DNA of 64,000 bases from Pseudomonas sp. HN11 (GTDB lineage Bacteria; Pseudomonadota; Gammaproteobacteria; Pseudomonadales; Pseudomonadaceae): contig NZ_CP089985.1 in NCBI RefSeq assembly GCF_021390155.1, positions 1,499,001 to 1,563,000 of the forward strand, written 5' to 3'. The notes beneath the pieces are model-generated. The model was not told the DNA's origin, made no database searches, and saw only the letters and a list, made by a program, of their open reading frames with translations. Below are positions 15,579 to 24,431 of this stretch, one piece after another (position 1 is the first letter of the stretch; each line of letters starts with the position of its first letter). The translations under genes and the position numbers were made by a program.

Positions 15579-16463
15579 TCAAATCGCAAAGGCATGCTGT
15601 GTCTGGCCCTGGTGATAGCGCGGCCGGCTGACCTGTCGCTCCGGTTTCAAGAAGCCCACCACCGCATCCCGGCTGTCCCGGCACGCCGCCTTGTGTTCCA
15701 TGTCCAGGAAATGCCCTGTCGCCTGGATGGTACTGAAGCTGCTGTTCGCCACATGCTGGCTAAATAGCTTGGCGTCTTGGGCGCTGGTGTATTCGTCCCA
15801 TTCGCCGTTGAGGAATAACACCGGAATGTCGATCTGCCTGGCCGCCTTGAGGTAGCACAGGCGATCACTGTTGAGCACATGGCTGATGTGAAAGTGCATC
15901 TGCCCATACTCATGTTCGGCCAGGCTGCTCACGTGCTTGTAGTTGAAGCGCTTGAACAGTGATGGCAGGTGTTTGCCGAGGGTGCTGTTGACCAGGTGGC
16001 CGACGCGGTCGCGGTCGAGGTTGCCGAGGTAGTCGACACCGCGTTCGAGGTAGTCGCGCATCGGTGCGTTGATCACTGGCGAGAACGAACTGATCACGGC
16101 CTTTTCCACGCGGCGGGGGCGGTGGGCGAGGGCGACCAGCGCAGCGGCACCGCCCCAGGAAAAAGACAGTACGTGTTCGGCGGCGAAGTGATCGATGAGC
16201 TCCAGCAGGATCTGGCCTTCGACTTCCTTCGTCAGCATCTGCTCATGGCGGTTATGGATTTTGGAGCGGCCAGCGTAGGGCTGGTCGTACAAAACCACAT
16301 TGAATTGCGGGTACAGGCTTTTCACGGTTTGGGCGAAGGATGCCGTGGTGGCCATGGAGCCGTTGACCAGGATGATGGTCTTTGCAGCAGCATCCGCGCG
16401 ATAGAACTCCGTGTAAACCCGATACTGACCCTGTATATCCAACACAGCGATTTCTGGCCTCAT
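15579..16463 (-). CDS. phaG: PhaG: (R)-3-hydroxyacyl-ACP:CoA transacylase / thioesterase
   Basis: A 294-residue alpha/beta-hydrolase that matches P. putida PhaG almost end to end (MRPEIAVLDIQGQYRVYTEF ... terminal QHAFAI). It is related to RhlA. The nucleophile serine lies in LSFSWGGAAA, the acid in NGEWDEYTS and the catalytic His in ATGHFLDME. It releases 3-hydroxydecanoyl units from acyl carrier protein, linking fatty-acid synthesis to medium-chain polyhydroxyalkanoate from sugars. ATG 16463 is chosen for its CAGGAG ribosome-binding site and exact family start. It stands alone, as usual, away from phaC. Confidence 0.95.
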   Translation of the reverse strand: MRPEIAVLDIQGQYRVYTEFYRADAAAKTIILVNGSMATTASFAQTVKSLYPQFNVVLYDQPYAGRSKIHNRHEQMLTKEVEGQILLELIDHFAAEHVLSFSWGGAAALVALAHRPRRVEKAVISSFSPVINAPMRDYLERGVDYLGNLDRDRVGHLVNSTLGKHLPSLFKRFNYKHVSSLAEHEYGQMHFHISHVLNSDRLCYLKAARQIDIPVLFLNGEWDEYTSAQDAKLFSQHVANSSFSTIQATGHFLDMEHKAACRDSRDAVVGFLKPERQVSRPRYHQGQTQHAFAI

Positions 16464-16768
16464 GTCGTAAGACTCCTGGCAAGCGGGTAGGGCGCGCAGA
16501 TCACTCTGCACGAGCTTTGTGACAGGTAGGCATACGCCTGGAAAGGGAGGGCCCATGTCGGCCCGATGACGGCTGGCCGATGGGTGTCGTTATGGTGGGC
16601 TGTATGCCTGAGAGGCCCGTAGATCAAGAGCGGGCGGGGCAAGTTGTTTCTTGGAGGTTATAGGCGACTCGCCAGTCATATTTAAACGGGTGATCCTGAG
16701 TCAAGCAGCAGAGGTGCGACCCTGCAAGGCGGTGAGGCGGTTTTTTGCCATCACCGGCTGAACGGTCG
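16464..16768. other. Intergenic region upstream of phaG
   Basis: 305 bp without a gene. It holds the phaG promoter region (minus strand) and, at its other end, the 3' trailer of rsuA with a weak CGGTGA/TCACCG hairpin near 16729-16755. No clear promoter consensus, tRNA or repeat is visible. Confidence 0.5.
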
Positions 16769-17461
16769 TCAGACCATTCGGATTTCATCGTCGGTCAGCG
16801 CCCGGTACTGGCCCGGCGTAAGGGCCGCATCCAGCACTAAAGGGCCCATTCGCTCGCGATGCAGGCCGATCACCTTGTTATCAAAGTGCCCGAACATGCG
16901 TTTCACCTGGTGGTAGCGGCCTTCGACGATGCTCAGCCGTGCGGTGGTCGGCCCCAGCAATTGCAGTTCGGCGGGTTGGGTGGTGAGGTCTTCGAAGGCG
17001 AAATACAGGCCTTTGGCAAAGGTCGTCGCATATTCGGGGCCAATGACCTGTTCGGTCTCCACAAGGTAGACCTTGGGGAGTTTGGTCTGTGGCTGCGTCA
17101 GTCGCCGCGACCATTGGCCGTCATTGGTGATCAGCATCAGACCGGTGGTGTTGAAGTCCAGACGACCGGCAATGTGCAGCTCATGTCTGTCCGGCTCATC
17201 GAGTAAATCCAGCACGGTTGGATGCTGCATGTCCGCCGTGGCGCTCACGTACCCCTGGGGTTTGTGCAACATGAAGTAGCGGGCCGGTTTGCCCGCCTGC
17301 AGCACTTCATCGTCAACACACACGCGACTGAACTCCCGCACCTCATAATGGGGATCGCTGATGGCCATGCCATTCACCGACACGCGCCGCTCAACCAGTA
17401 GCAGGCGCACTTGCTTACGATTGAAACGTGGCAGGTTACTGAGGAAGCGATCAACTCGCAT
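16769..17461 (-). CDS. rsuA: 16S rRNA pseudouridine(516) synthase RsuA
   Basis: A 230-residue pseudouridine synthase of the RsuA family. An N-terminal S4 RNA-binding domain (RVDRFLSNLPRFNRKQVRLL) is followed by the catalytic domain with the nucleophilic aspartate in GRLDFNTTGLMLITNDG and the family motif YHQVKRMFG. It isomerises U516 of 16S rRNA. Its ATG overlaps the stop of the preceding cysteine-rich ORF (TAATG), so the two form a coupled pair. Confidence 0.95.
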   Translation of the reverse strand: MRVDRFLSNLPRFNRKQVRLLLVERRVSVNGMAISDPHYEVREFSRVCVDDEVLQAGKPARYFMLHKPQGYVSATADMQHPTVLDLLDEPDRHELHIAGRLDFNTTGLMLITNDGQWSRRLTQPQTKLPKVYLVETEQVIGPEYATTFAKGLYFAFEDLTTQPAELQLLGPTTARLSIVEGRYHQVKRMFGHFDNKVIGLHRERMGPLVLDAALTPGQYRALTDDEIRMV

Positions 17462-17673
17462 TACTTCAGCTCAGCCCCGCGCAATTGCTCATCCACCTGA
17501 GCGCAGCGTGGACACAGACAAGCCTTGTTGCGCACTTCCAAAGGCAGGGCCTCAAGCACGGCCGGGTCGATGGTGACGCCGTAGCACCAGCATGCATGGT
17601 CGACAGTACGTGGGTCTGCCAGTGTGCAATCGTTGCGGGCGCCGCAGGCAGGGCAAAGGGTTGGCGTGGTCAT
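17461..17673 (-). CDS. Cysteine-rich CWC family protein
   Basis: A 70-residue protein with conserved cysteine clusters: CPACGARNDC near the start, DHACWCYG in the centre and ACLCPRCA near the end. This is the CWC (cysteine-rich) domain, presumably metal-binding, of unknown function. Start at ATG 17673 (TTPTLCPACG); an upstream start would add a region without family match. It is directly upstream of rsuA with a 1-bp overlap, a conserved arrangement in pseudomonads. Confidence 0.85.
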   Translation of the reverse strand: MTTPTLCPACGARNDCTLADPRTVDHACWCYGVTIDPAVLEALPLEVRNKACLCPRCAQVDEQLRGAELK

Positions 17674-17737
17674 GGGCAGGTTCGGGCAAGGTTCCGGTGT
17701 GCCCTGCACGATACAGGGCCCACCAGGTGCAGGCTAC

Positions 17738-19360
17738 TTAGAGCTGGAACTTGCTGACCAGTACGTTGAACGAAGTGGCCAAACGCGACAGGTCCTGGCT
17801 GGACGCATTGGTCTGGTGAGCACCGGCGGCCGTTTGGGTAGACAAATCCTGGATGTTCAGCAGGTTGCGGTCCACTTCGCGGGCCACCTGTGCCTGCTCT
17901 TCCGAGGCGGACGCGATGACCAGGTTGCGTTCATTGATCTTCGCCACGCTGGCGGTGATCCGTTGCAGCGCTTCACCAGCGTTCTGCGCCAGGGTTTGGG
18001 TGTTGTTGGCCCAGGTCAGGCTCTTGTTCATTGCCGCGACCGCATCATCGGCGCCGGTCTGGACTTCGCCAATCATCTTTTCAATATCGACGGTCGAGAT
18101 TTGAGTGCGGTGGGCCAGTGCCCGCACTTCATCGGCGACCACTGCGAAGCCACGACCTTGCTCACCCGCACGAGCCGCCTCGATGGCCGCATTCAGGGCC
18201 AGCAGGTTGGTCTGGTCGGCGATCCCACGGATCACATCGATCACCTTGCCGATTTCCCGTACCTGGCCGGCAAGGTCTGCAACCGACTGAGTGGAATCGT
18301 TGATCTCACCCACCATCGAACGCATGCCGGACACGGCTTGTTCGACTTGTTGGCGTCCGTCCTCGGCCTCGGTGGTGGCTTGGCGCGAAGCTTCCGAGGT
18401 GGAGACGGCATTGCTCGCGACTTCGTCCACGGCGGCGGTCATCTGGTTGACGGCGGTGGCGGCTTGTTGAATTTCATCATTTTGCCGGGTCAGGCCACGG
18501 CTGCTTTCATCGGTGACGGCGCTCAGTTCTTCGGCGGCCGAAGCCAGCTGGTCGGAGGCGTTGGCGATTTCCACCAGGGTGCTTTTCAAACCGCCCTGCA
18601 TGTCCGACAGCGCCATCAGCAGTTGTCCGGCTTCGTCGGTGCGTTCGGTGACGATAGCCTGGGTCAGATCGCCCTTGGCAATGCGTTGCGCGCTCTCCAC
18701 GGCCTGGGCGATGGGGCGGGTGATCAGGCGGGTGATCAATACACCCACCGTGATCGCAATGATGAACGCCAGGACAATACCGCTGATCATCCAGGCCAAC
18801 GCGCTGGCACGCAGCTCATCGGCGGCGACGGCACCTTCCTTGATCTGGCGGTTATTGGACTCGATCATCACGCGGATCAACTCGCGCGCCTGGCGGAACA
18901 GTTCATTGTTGGTGGTGTTCAGTTGAGTGCGGGCCTGCTCGACCTGACCGCCGTCAAGCAGCGCCATGATGTGTTCGGAACTGCTGATGTAGGTGGGCCA
19001 GATCTGGTCCAGCTTGTCTCCTGCTGCCCGTTCGTCATCTTCCAACGGCGTCGCGCGATAGGTCGCGTAGGCGCCCTGACTGCGCTTGAGTTCCTGGGCG
19101 ATGTCCTGACGCACGCGATCGCGGTCTTGTTGGGCCACGTTGCCGTTGCTTGCATCCATCAACCGGTACAGTCCGCGGTTATGGGCGACAAGACCGTTGA
19201 GAGTGGCGGCTGTATTGCTCACGGAAACAAGGTTGTTGGAGAACGTCAGCTCCAGTGCCGTAGAGAGGCGAACCACCCCTTTGATCCCCAACAGGCCGAC
19301 CCCGAGGGTGACCAACGCACACATTAAGAATGAAAGCAGCAGCTTGGTTGATATTTTCAT
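17738..19360 (-). CDS. Methyl-accepting chemotaxis protein
   Basis: A 540-residue transmembrane chemoreceptor. A membrane segment at residues 7-27 is followed by a ~155-residue periplasmic four-helix-bundle sensor domain, a second membrane segment ([20 protein letters not shown]), a HAMP domain ([20 protein letters not shown]) and the signalling coiled coil. Its conserved hairpin tip reads [19 protein letters not shown], where it contacts CheA and CheW. ATG 19360 just before the first membrane helix fits better than an upstream in-frame ATG, although its ribosome-binding site is weak. Ligand unknown. Confidence 0.93.
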   Translation of the reverse strand: MKISTKLLLSFLMCALVTLGVGLLGIKGVVRLSTALELTFSNNLVSVSNTAATLNGLVAHNRGLYRLMDASNGNVAQQDRDRVRQDIAQELKRSQGAYATYRATPLEDDERAAGDKLDQIWPTYISSSEHIMALLDGGQVEQARTQLNTTNNELFRQARELIRVMIESNNRQIKEGAVAADELRASALAWMISGIVLAFIIAITVGVLITRLITRPIAQAVESAQRIAKGDLTQAIVTERTDEAGQLLMALSDMQGGLKSTLVEIANASDQLASAAEELSAVTDESSRGLTRQNDEIQQAATAVNQMTAAVDEVASNAVSTSEASRQATTEAEDGRQQVEQAVSGMRSMVGEINDSTQSVADLAGQVREIGKVIDVIRGIADQTNLLALNAAIEAARAGEQGRGFAVVADEVRALAHRTQISTVDIEKMIGEVQTGADDAVAAMNKSLTWANNTQTLAQNAGEALQRITASVAKINERNLVIASASEEQAQVAREVDRNLLNIQDLSTQTAAGAHQTNASSQDLSRLATSFNVLVSKFQL

Positions 19361-19622
19361 GGCTCGAATCCGACGATAGTAGCGAAGGGCGCACGCAAGA
19401 GACTCTTTAGCGTGGTGTAATGTCATAGTGACATCATCGCAATTGGAAAGGTTGCGAGCCAGAGAAATTTACTGAATCGATAAAGCTCGAACAGATGTAT
19501 CAAGTCGTTACGAAAGCGCACCAGATTCAGTTTTTGATGTCAGATATTTCGTCATTCGGTGAAAGCCGAATGCCGCCCTCCAGCGTCGCTGGAGGTGCTC
19601 TTCCGCGGTCCAGGAGGCCGCC

Positions 19623-19985
19623 ATGTATCGACGACTGCTGCTCAGCGCTTTACTCGGTCTGACCCTTTCCGCTTGTGTGCCCTATTACGATGGCGGCCAG
19701 AGTTATTACCGTTCGCAGGTCTACACCTCACCGGCGCCGGTTTACTACTACGGTGGGGGCTCGGCGTACCCGTACCGCCGCGACTATTACCCCGCGCCGC
19801 GCTATTACGCGCCACAACCGCGTTATTACCCGGCGCCGCGTTATTACCAGCCGGCCCCGCGTTACTATGGGCCGCGTGCCGGTTACCGGCCTTATCCGAA
19901 CCAAGGCTGGGGTGGCGAGCGTTGGGGGAATGGTGGGCATGGACGCGGCTCGGACCACGGAGGTGGCCGCGGCGGTCACCGTTGA
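19623..19985 (+). CDS. Tyrosine/proline-rich lipoprotein
   Basis: A 120-residue protein with a lipoprotein signal peptide (MYRRLLLSALLGLTLSAC, lipobox LSAC, lipidated Cys18). The mature part is low complexity: repeated PRYY/PAPRYY units (six or so) and a Gly/His/Arg-rich tail. Predicted to be an outer-membrane-anchored, unfolded envelope protein; similar Tyr-rich lipoproteins of pseudomonads have no defined role. Its leader has a perfect 9-bp-arm hairpin (19577-19595) and a strong AGGAGG ribosome-binding site. Confidence 0.85.
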   Translation: MYRRLLLSALLGLTLSACVPYYDGGQSYYRSQVYTSPAPVYYYGGGSAYPYRRDYYPAPRYYAPQPRYYPAPRYYQPAPRYYGPRAGYRPYPNQGWGGERWGNGGHGRGSDHGGGRGGHR

Positions 19986-20000
19986 CAGGCCTGTATTGCC

Positions 20001-20025
20001 AGCGGCGCATGAAGCGCCGCTTTTT
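20001..20025 (+). terminator. Intrinsic terminator after the lipoprotein gene
   Basis: AGCGGCGC / GCGCCGCT stem with loop ATGAA and five T. It ends the lipoprotein transcript just before the convergent acyl-CoA hydrolase gene. Confidence 0.88.
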
Positions 20026-20032
20026 ATGGGCG

Positions 20033-21145
20033 TTAGTAATCCGACAAGTCGGCCAACGGATGACGGCCTTCCCACGCCTTGTTGAAATGCGCCTGCACCA
20101 CCGCCTCTGGGATCGTATTGATATCGGGCCAATGCCAATGCGGCGACTGATCCTTGTCGATCAACCGCGCGCGTACCCCTTCGCTGAATTCCGGGTGACG
20201 GCAGCAATTGAGGCTCAGGGTGTATTCCATCTGGAACACCTGCGCCAGGGACAGATGCCGGGCGCGCTGGATCTGTTCCCACACCAGATGGGCAGTCAGC
20301 GGGCAGCCTTCGCTCAGCGTCTTGCCGGCACGGCTGAAGAGGGGATCGGCGTGCTCACGCAGTTGGCTTAACGCGCGCCAGGCACACCGCACATCACCCA
20401 CATCCAGCCATTCATCGATCTGTGCCCGTCGCGGCAGCCACTGCGCTTCGGGTCGCTGGTCGACGGCTTCCTGGGCCAGCGCTTTGAGCAGGCTGTTGAG
20501 TTGCATCGCGGTCTGCTCCTGCCAGTTCAATTGCAGCAAGCCATCGAGCAGTTCGTCTTGTTGATCGTCGCGCAGGAAGCGGTCGGCCAGGCCCAGGTCC
20601 AGAGCATCGCGGCCATTGATATGGGCGCCGGTAAGGCCCAGGAACAGCCCCAGTTTGCCCGGCAGGCGCGACAGGAACCAACTGGCGCCAACGTCCGGGT
20701 ACAAGCCGATGCTGACCTCCGGCATGGCCAACCGGCTGCTGGGTGTCACGATACGCACTGCGGCACTTTGCAGCAGGCCCATGCCGCCACCCAGCACATA
20801 GCCGTGGCCCCAGCAAATCACTGGTTTCGGGTAGGTGTGCAGGCGATAATCCAAACGGTATTCCGCCGCAAAAAATTGCGCCGCCAGGGCTGGCACTGCG
20901 CCTGGCTGTTCCCGACAGGCCTGTGCCAGGCTGCGCACTTCACCGCCGGCGCAGAATGCCTTGGGTCCGTTGCCACGCAGTAGCACGCAGACGATGTTCG
21001 GGTCTTTGGCCCAGGCGTCCAGGCGTTCGGACAGGGCCAGGATCATCGGCAGGGAAAGGGCATTGAGGGATTTTTCAGCGTCGAGGCTGGCGATGCCGAT
21101 GCGGGCACCGTTGCTGCCGGTCAGCTCTTCGAAGTGCAGGTTCAT
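20033..21145 (-). CDS. 3-hydroxyisobutyryl-CoA hydrolase-like enoyl-CoA hydratase/isomerase family protein
   Basis: A 370-residue crotonase-fold protein. The oxyanion-hole blocks GNGPKAFCAGGEVRSL and HGYVLGGGMGL and the family-specific MPEVSIGLYPDVGASWFLSRLPGKLGLFL mark the 3-hydroxyisobutyryl-CoA hydrolase (HIBCH) branch, which also has the long C-terminal domain seen here. HIBCH acts in valine degradation. No other valine genes are adjacent, so the substrate is inferred. Start ATG 21145 is the conserved family start; a longer upstream start would enter the divergent ung promoter. Confidence 0.88.
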   Translation of the reverse strand: MNLHFEELTGSNGARIGIASLDAEKSLNALSLPMILALSERLDAWAKDPNIVCVLLRGNGPKAFCAGGEVRSLAQACREQPGAVPALAAQFFAAEYRLDYRLHTYPKPVICWGHGYVLGGGMGLLQSAAVRIVTPSSRLAMPEVSIGLYPDVGASWFLSRLPGKLGLFLGLTGAHINGRDALDLGLADRFLRDDQQDELLDGLLQLNWQEQTAMQLNSLLKALAQEAVDQRPEAQWLPRRAQIDEWLDVGDVRCAWRALSQLREHADPLFSRAGKTLSEGCPLTAHLVWEQIQRARHLSLAQVFQMEYTLSLNCCRHPEFSEGVRARLIDKDQSPHWHWPDINTIPEAVVQAHFNKAWEGRHPLADLSDY

Positions 21146-21282
21146 CGTGACCTCAATCGATAAGGTGAAGGATGAGTATGATCCCTTCGTGGGGAAGTGC
21201 CGGTGGTGTGTCAGATCAATTGACAAGCAGGGTCGGCTTTCCTAGGGTTCGCCTCATTCTTTTTTTACAAGACAATTCAACT

Positions 21283-21975
21283 ATGACCGACAGCGACCGT
21301 ATCAAACTCGAACCCAGCTGGAAACACGCCCTGCGCGATGAGTTCGAGAAGCCCTACATGGCTCAGTTGCGCGAGTTCCTGCGCCAGGAACATGCCGCCG
21401 GCAAAGAGATCTATCCGCCCGGCCCGCTGATTTTCAACGCGCTCAACTCCACACCGTTGGATAAGGTCAAAGTGGTCATCCTCGGCCAGGACCCGTACCA
21501 CGGCCCCGGCCAGGCCCACGGGCTGTGCTTTTCGGTACAGCCCGGCGTGCCGGCGCCGCCGTCGCTGGTCAATATCTATAAAGAGCTCAAGCGCGACTTG
21601 AACATCGACATCCCCAACCACGGTTACCTGCAAAGCTGGGCCGACCAAGGCGTGTTGATGCTCAACACCACCATGACCGTGGAGCGTGCCAACGCCAACG
21701 CCCATGCGGGCAAGGGCTGGCAGTTCTTTACCGATCGGATTATCGAGGTGGTCAGCGAGCATCAGCCGCACCTGGTGTTTCTGCTGTGGGGCGCCCATGC
21801 CCAGGGCAAGCAGAAGCTGATCGATGCCACCAAGCACCTGGTGCTGACGTCGGTACATCCGTCGCCGTTGTCGGCGTATCGCGGGTTTCTGGGGTGTGGG
21901 CATTTCAGCCGGGCCAACAAGTTTCTTGAGCAGAATGGCGAGACGCCGATCGAGTGGCGTTTGCCGCCGCTTTAA
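21283..21975 (+). CDS. ung: Uracil-DNA glycosylase
   Basis: A 230-residue family 1 uracil-DNA glycosylase. The water-activating loop [18 protein letters not shown] and the leucine-intercalation loop [18 protein letters not shown] are complete, as is the uracil-binding [13 protein letters not shown] block. It removes uracil from DNA in base-excision repair. ATG 21283 matches the family start ([12 protein letters not shown]); the ribosome-binding site is poor. Confidence 0.97.
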   Translation: MTDSDRIKLEPSWKHALRDEFEKPYMAQLREFLRQEHAAGKEIYPPGPLIFNALNSTPLDKVKVVILGQDPYHGPGQAHGLCFSVQPGVPAPPSLVNIYKELKRDLNIDIPNHGYLQSWADQGVLMLNTTMTVERANANAHAGKGWQFFTDRIIEVVSEHQPHLVFLLWGAHAQGKQKLIDATKHLVLTSVHPSPLSAYRGFLGCGHFSRANKFLEQNGETPIEWRLPPL

Positions 21976-22018
21976 GCACGCTTGGATACACCGCAAGCAA
22001 GGTTTGCGCCATACAGCC

Positions 22019-22034
22019 CTGTGAGTTCTGACAG
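22019..22034. promoter_or_regulatory. Shared operator, copy 1 (CTGTSA-N4-TGACAG)
   Basis: CTGTGA-GTTC-TGACAG, an imperfect palindrome 110 bp upstream of the first Ig-repeat gene. The same 16-bp pattern stands before all five Ig-repeat genes in this window. Confidence 0.6.
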
Positions 22035-22144
22035 TATCCACTCAGGCAATTTACGCTTTAACTGTTCTCCTGACCGTAGGCGGCGGGTTCGTGCCAGCGC
22101 AGTAGTCCATGGTCGCCATATCTTGGTTGCGTGGGGAGAATGAG

Positions 22145-24148
22145 ATGACTGACTCAAAGGTACGCCAACAGAAAAAAACCATCGGCAAAAAAGCCCGCCC
22201 CAACAAAAGAAAACAGAAGCCACCTGCGGTAGGGCCTGTCGCTTCAACACTTGCGGTGGCGGGCCCACTGCCGGAAGACGGCCTTCCAGTGTTATGGGAT
22301 GAAGCCGCTCGCAAAATCCCCCTGTCAGTCCGGGGCCAGCCTTTCAAAGTCACCATTCCAACCGTGTGGACGCCCAATAACGCAGCCACTAACGTGCGCA
22401 CCACCATTCGATACTTCTGGAAGGGCGACCATGTGTGGACTGAGGATATCCTCGGCCCCTATGATCCCGGCGCCCTGTTCCCGTTCACCAGAGCGCTACC
22501 GGCGTGGTTGCTGGATACGCCCGGTATCAGCCAGATGTATTACGAGATCAGTGGGGTATTGTTGCCGACGGGAGAGTCGGACCGAACGCTGATTGATGTC
22601 GACGATATCCCCCCCAACCTGGACAACCCAGGCGCCGAATTGATATTCAGCGCCGATACGCTTGACGGTGTGAGTGATGCCGAACTCTCCGCTGACGCAG
22701 GTATCCCCAGTGAAGTTCCACGTTACCTGGTCATGCGCACTGAGGACGTGGTCATGTTTTACTTTGGGCCGCTCCCCAATATCAATTATGTCGGCAGCTT
22801 GATCGTTGAACGGCGCCACATTGAAGACGGTGACCCACTGCTGTACCTGATTCCCGAGGAGTTTGTTCGCAACGGTGGTGGTGGTGAAAGGTGGGCGTCC
22901 TATAGGTTTATGGACCGTGTCGGCAACATCGGGCCTTATTCCGATCCGGTCAAACTCGATATCAATCTGATTTCCTTGCCAGACTTGCTCCGGCCTTTGG
23001 TGCCTAGGGCAGAAACCGATGGGCTGATTGACCTGGATGATATCCGCCAAGGGGTGAGCGTCTCTATCCGCGAAATAGTAGGGGCGCTTGCTGGAGATAT
23101 CATTACTCTGCGTTGGAACACCCGTGTTCTGGCGACGATTACGGTAGGCGCGACACAGATCTGGCCCATTCCCGTGGATGTAACGTGGATGGTATTCCTG
23201 GTCGGCGGGTTTGACGCTCGATACCCGGTAAGGGTCTGGTACGAGTTTGCGCGGGGATCGCTCACCAAAAACTCACCGGACACCTTCATTGAAGTCGATG
23301 CTACGGTGGCAGGTGAGCCCCCGGTCAGCCCCGATCCGATCAACCCGGTGTTGGCGTCTGTAACGGTCAAAGGGGTCACTGAGGATAACGTTGTTACACC
23401 GGCAGATTCACCCGGCCCTGTTTTGGTCGAGGTGCCTTTGTTCTTTAATCCGGAGGTGGGGGAAAACCTGCGCCTTTTCTGGGGCAATGACGCCGCATTT
23501 GCCGATATCAAAGTGGTTGATCCCGGGGATGTCGCCGGGCAGACCGTGCAGTTGTACGTGCCGTGGGCCTTGATCGTCGCGGGTGGTGGGCTGGTAGAGG
23601 TTTATTACTGGACCTATAACGGCGTCAATTATCAACGTAGCCCTGCCACCCAAGTGCGGGTTGAGTTGGACACGTTAACGGGGCTGCTTGCCCCCAACCT
23701 ACTGAACAATCACCCGAGCAAGTGGATCACTTGCGATACCGTCCCCCAGCCTTATGAGGCGGTCATCATGGCGATTCCATGGAGCACGACTCATTTTGAA
23801 GTCGGGGATACGGTCAGGTTGTTCTGGAGCAGTCACAGCACCACCAATGGTGGCGGACCGCCTATTCCGGGGTCTCAGGTCTGGTTTGAAGTGGAGCTGA
23901 TGGAGGCCCACAGAACTGCCGGCGTGGTAGAGGTCTACATCGAACCTTTCGATCCGTTGATCACGGTGCCTGGGCTGATTCCAAGCAATGGTTCAGGGTT
24001 GACTTACTACCGTCTGTACAAAGCGTCGGGCCCAACTGGCAAGTCAGCATTCACAGCGTCGCGGATTGATCTTATCCGGCCTGGTGGGTCGACGTGTCTC
24101 GCTCCGCCGGCAGGTAAGCAGTCGAAGCCTGGAAAATCAAAATCCTAA
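22145..24148 (+). CDS. Large Ig-like-repeat protein without propeller (paralogue 1)
   Basis: A 667-residue protein I cannot assign to a named family. After a lysine-rich, probably disordered N-terminus (KKTIGKKARPNKRKQKPP) come about five beta-rich modules of ~110 residues. Each runs roughly as proline-rich linker, strand, (V/A)GDxIxLxW or FEVGDTVRLFW, an aromatic strand such as VEVYYWTYNG, and SPATQVRVELD. The pattern resembles bacterial Ig-like domains. There is no signal peptide or membrane segment. The tail has GGSTC, then a basic end. ATG 22145 has GGGGAG 6 nt upstream. It shares module style and operator with four other genes in this cluster. Confidence 0.8.
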   Translation: MTDSKVRQQKKTIGKKARPNKRKQKPPAVGPVASTLAVAGPLPEDGLPVLWDEAARKIPLSVRGQPFKVTIPTVWTPNNAATNVRTTIRYFWKGDHVWTEDILGPYDPGALFPFTRALPAWLLDTPGISQMYYEISGVLLPTGESDRTLIDVDDIPPNLDNPGAELIFSADTLDGVSDAELSADAGIPSEVPRYLVMRTEDVVMFYFGPLPNINYVGSLIVERRHIEDGDPLLYLIPEEFVRNGGGGERWASYRFMDRVGNIGPYSDPVKLDINLISLPDLLRPLVPRAETDGLIDLDDIRQGVSVSIREIVGALAGDIITLRWNTRVLATITVGATQIWPIPVDVTWMVFLVGGFDARYPVRVWYEFARGSLTKNSPDTFIEVDATVAGEPPVSPDPINPVLASVTVKGVTEDNVVTPADSPGPVLVEVPLFFNPEVGENLRLFWGNDAAFADIKVVDPGDVAGQTVQLYVPWALIVAGGGLVEVYYWTYNGVNYQRSPATQVRVELDTLTGLLAPNLLNNHPSKWITCDTVPQPYEAVIMAIPWSTTHFEVGDTVRLFWSSHSTTNGGGPPIPGSQVWFEVELMEAHRTAGVVEVYIEPFDPLITVPGLIPSNGSGLTYYRLYKASGPTGKSAFTASRIDLIRPGGSTCLAPPAGKQSKPGKSKS

Positions 24149-24169
24149 TAGAAAACAGGTTGAATGAAA

Positions 24170-24190
24170 GGGGGGCTTAGGCCCCCTTGT
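24170..24190 (+). terminator. GC-rich hairpin after Ig-repeat gene 1
   Basis: GGGGGGC-TTA-GGCCCCC immediately 3' of the gene; only a short T-rich stretch follows, so termination strength is uncertain. Confidence 0.55.
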
Positions 24191-24316
24191 TGGTTTACAT
24201 CAGGGCCGGCAAATGCAGCATTAGCGCCAATCAAAGTAATCGCGCACATTCTTATTGTGTTCGGCGATTTGCGTATGTGTGCGGAAATACAACTAACGAA
24301 GATTCATTGGTTAAAC

Positions 24317-24346
24317 CGCACACCTGTCAATGTTGACAGGTGTGCG
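24317..24346. promoter_or_regulatory. Shared operator, copy 2, inside a perfect 30-bp palindrome
   Basis: CGCACACCTGTCAA-TG-TTGACAGGTGTGCG has 14-bp perfect arms. Its centre CTGTCA-ATGT-TGACAG (24324-24339) is the fully symmetrical form of the motif found before the other Ig-repeat genes. A run of six T follows at 24351, so as RNA it could also act as a terminator or attenuator ahead of Ig-repeat gene 2. Confidence 0.65.
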
Positions 24347-24431
24347 AATGTTTTTTGGAGCGCTTAATACAAATGGCCTTATGTCTGTTTTTGAAGCGGA
24401 CGAGTTATATACACTTCCGGAGTCAACCAAG

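Noticed and set aside
17624..19327. 567-codon plus-strand frame opposite the chemoreceptor gene
   Set aside because: The minus strand encodes a full chemoreceptor with HAMP and signalling motifs; the opposite frame is a codon-bias shadow rich in Gly, His and Gln.
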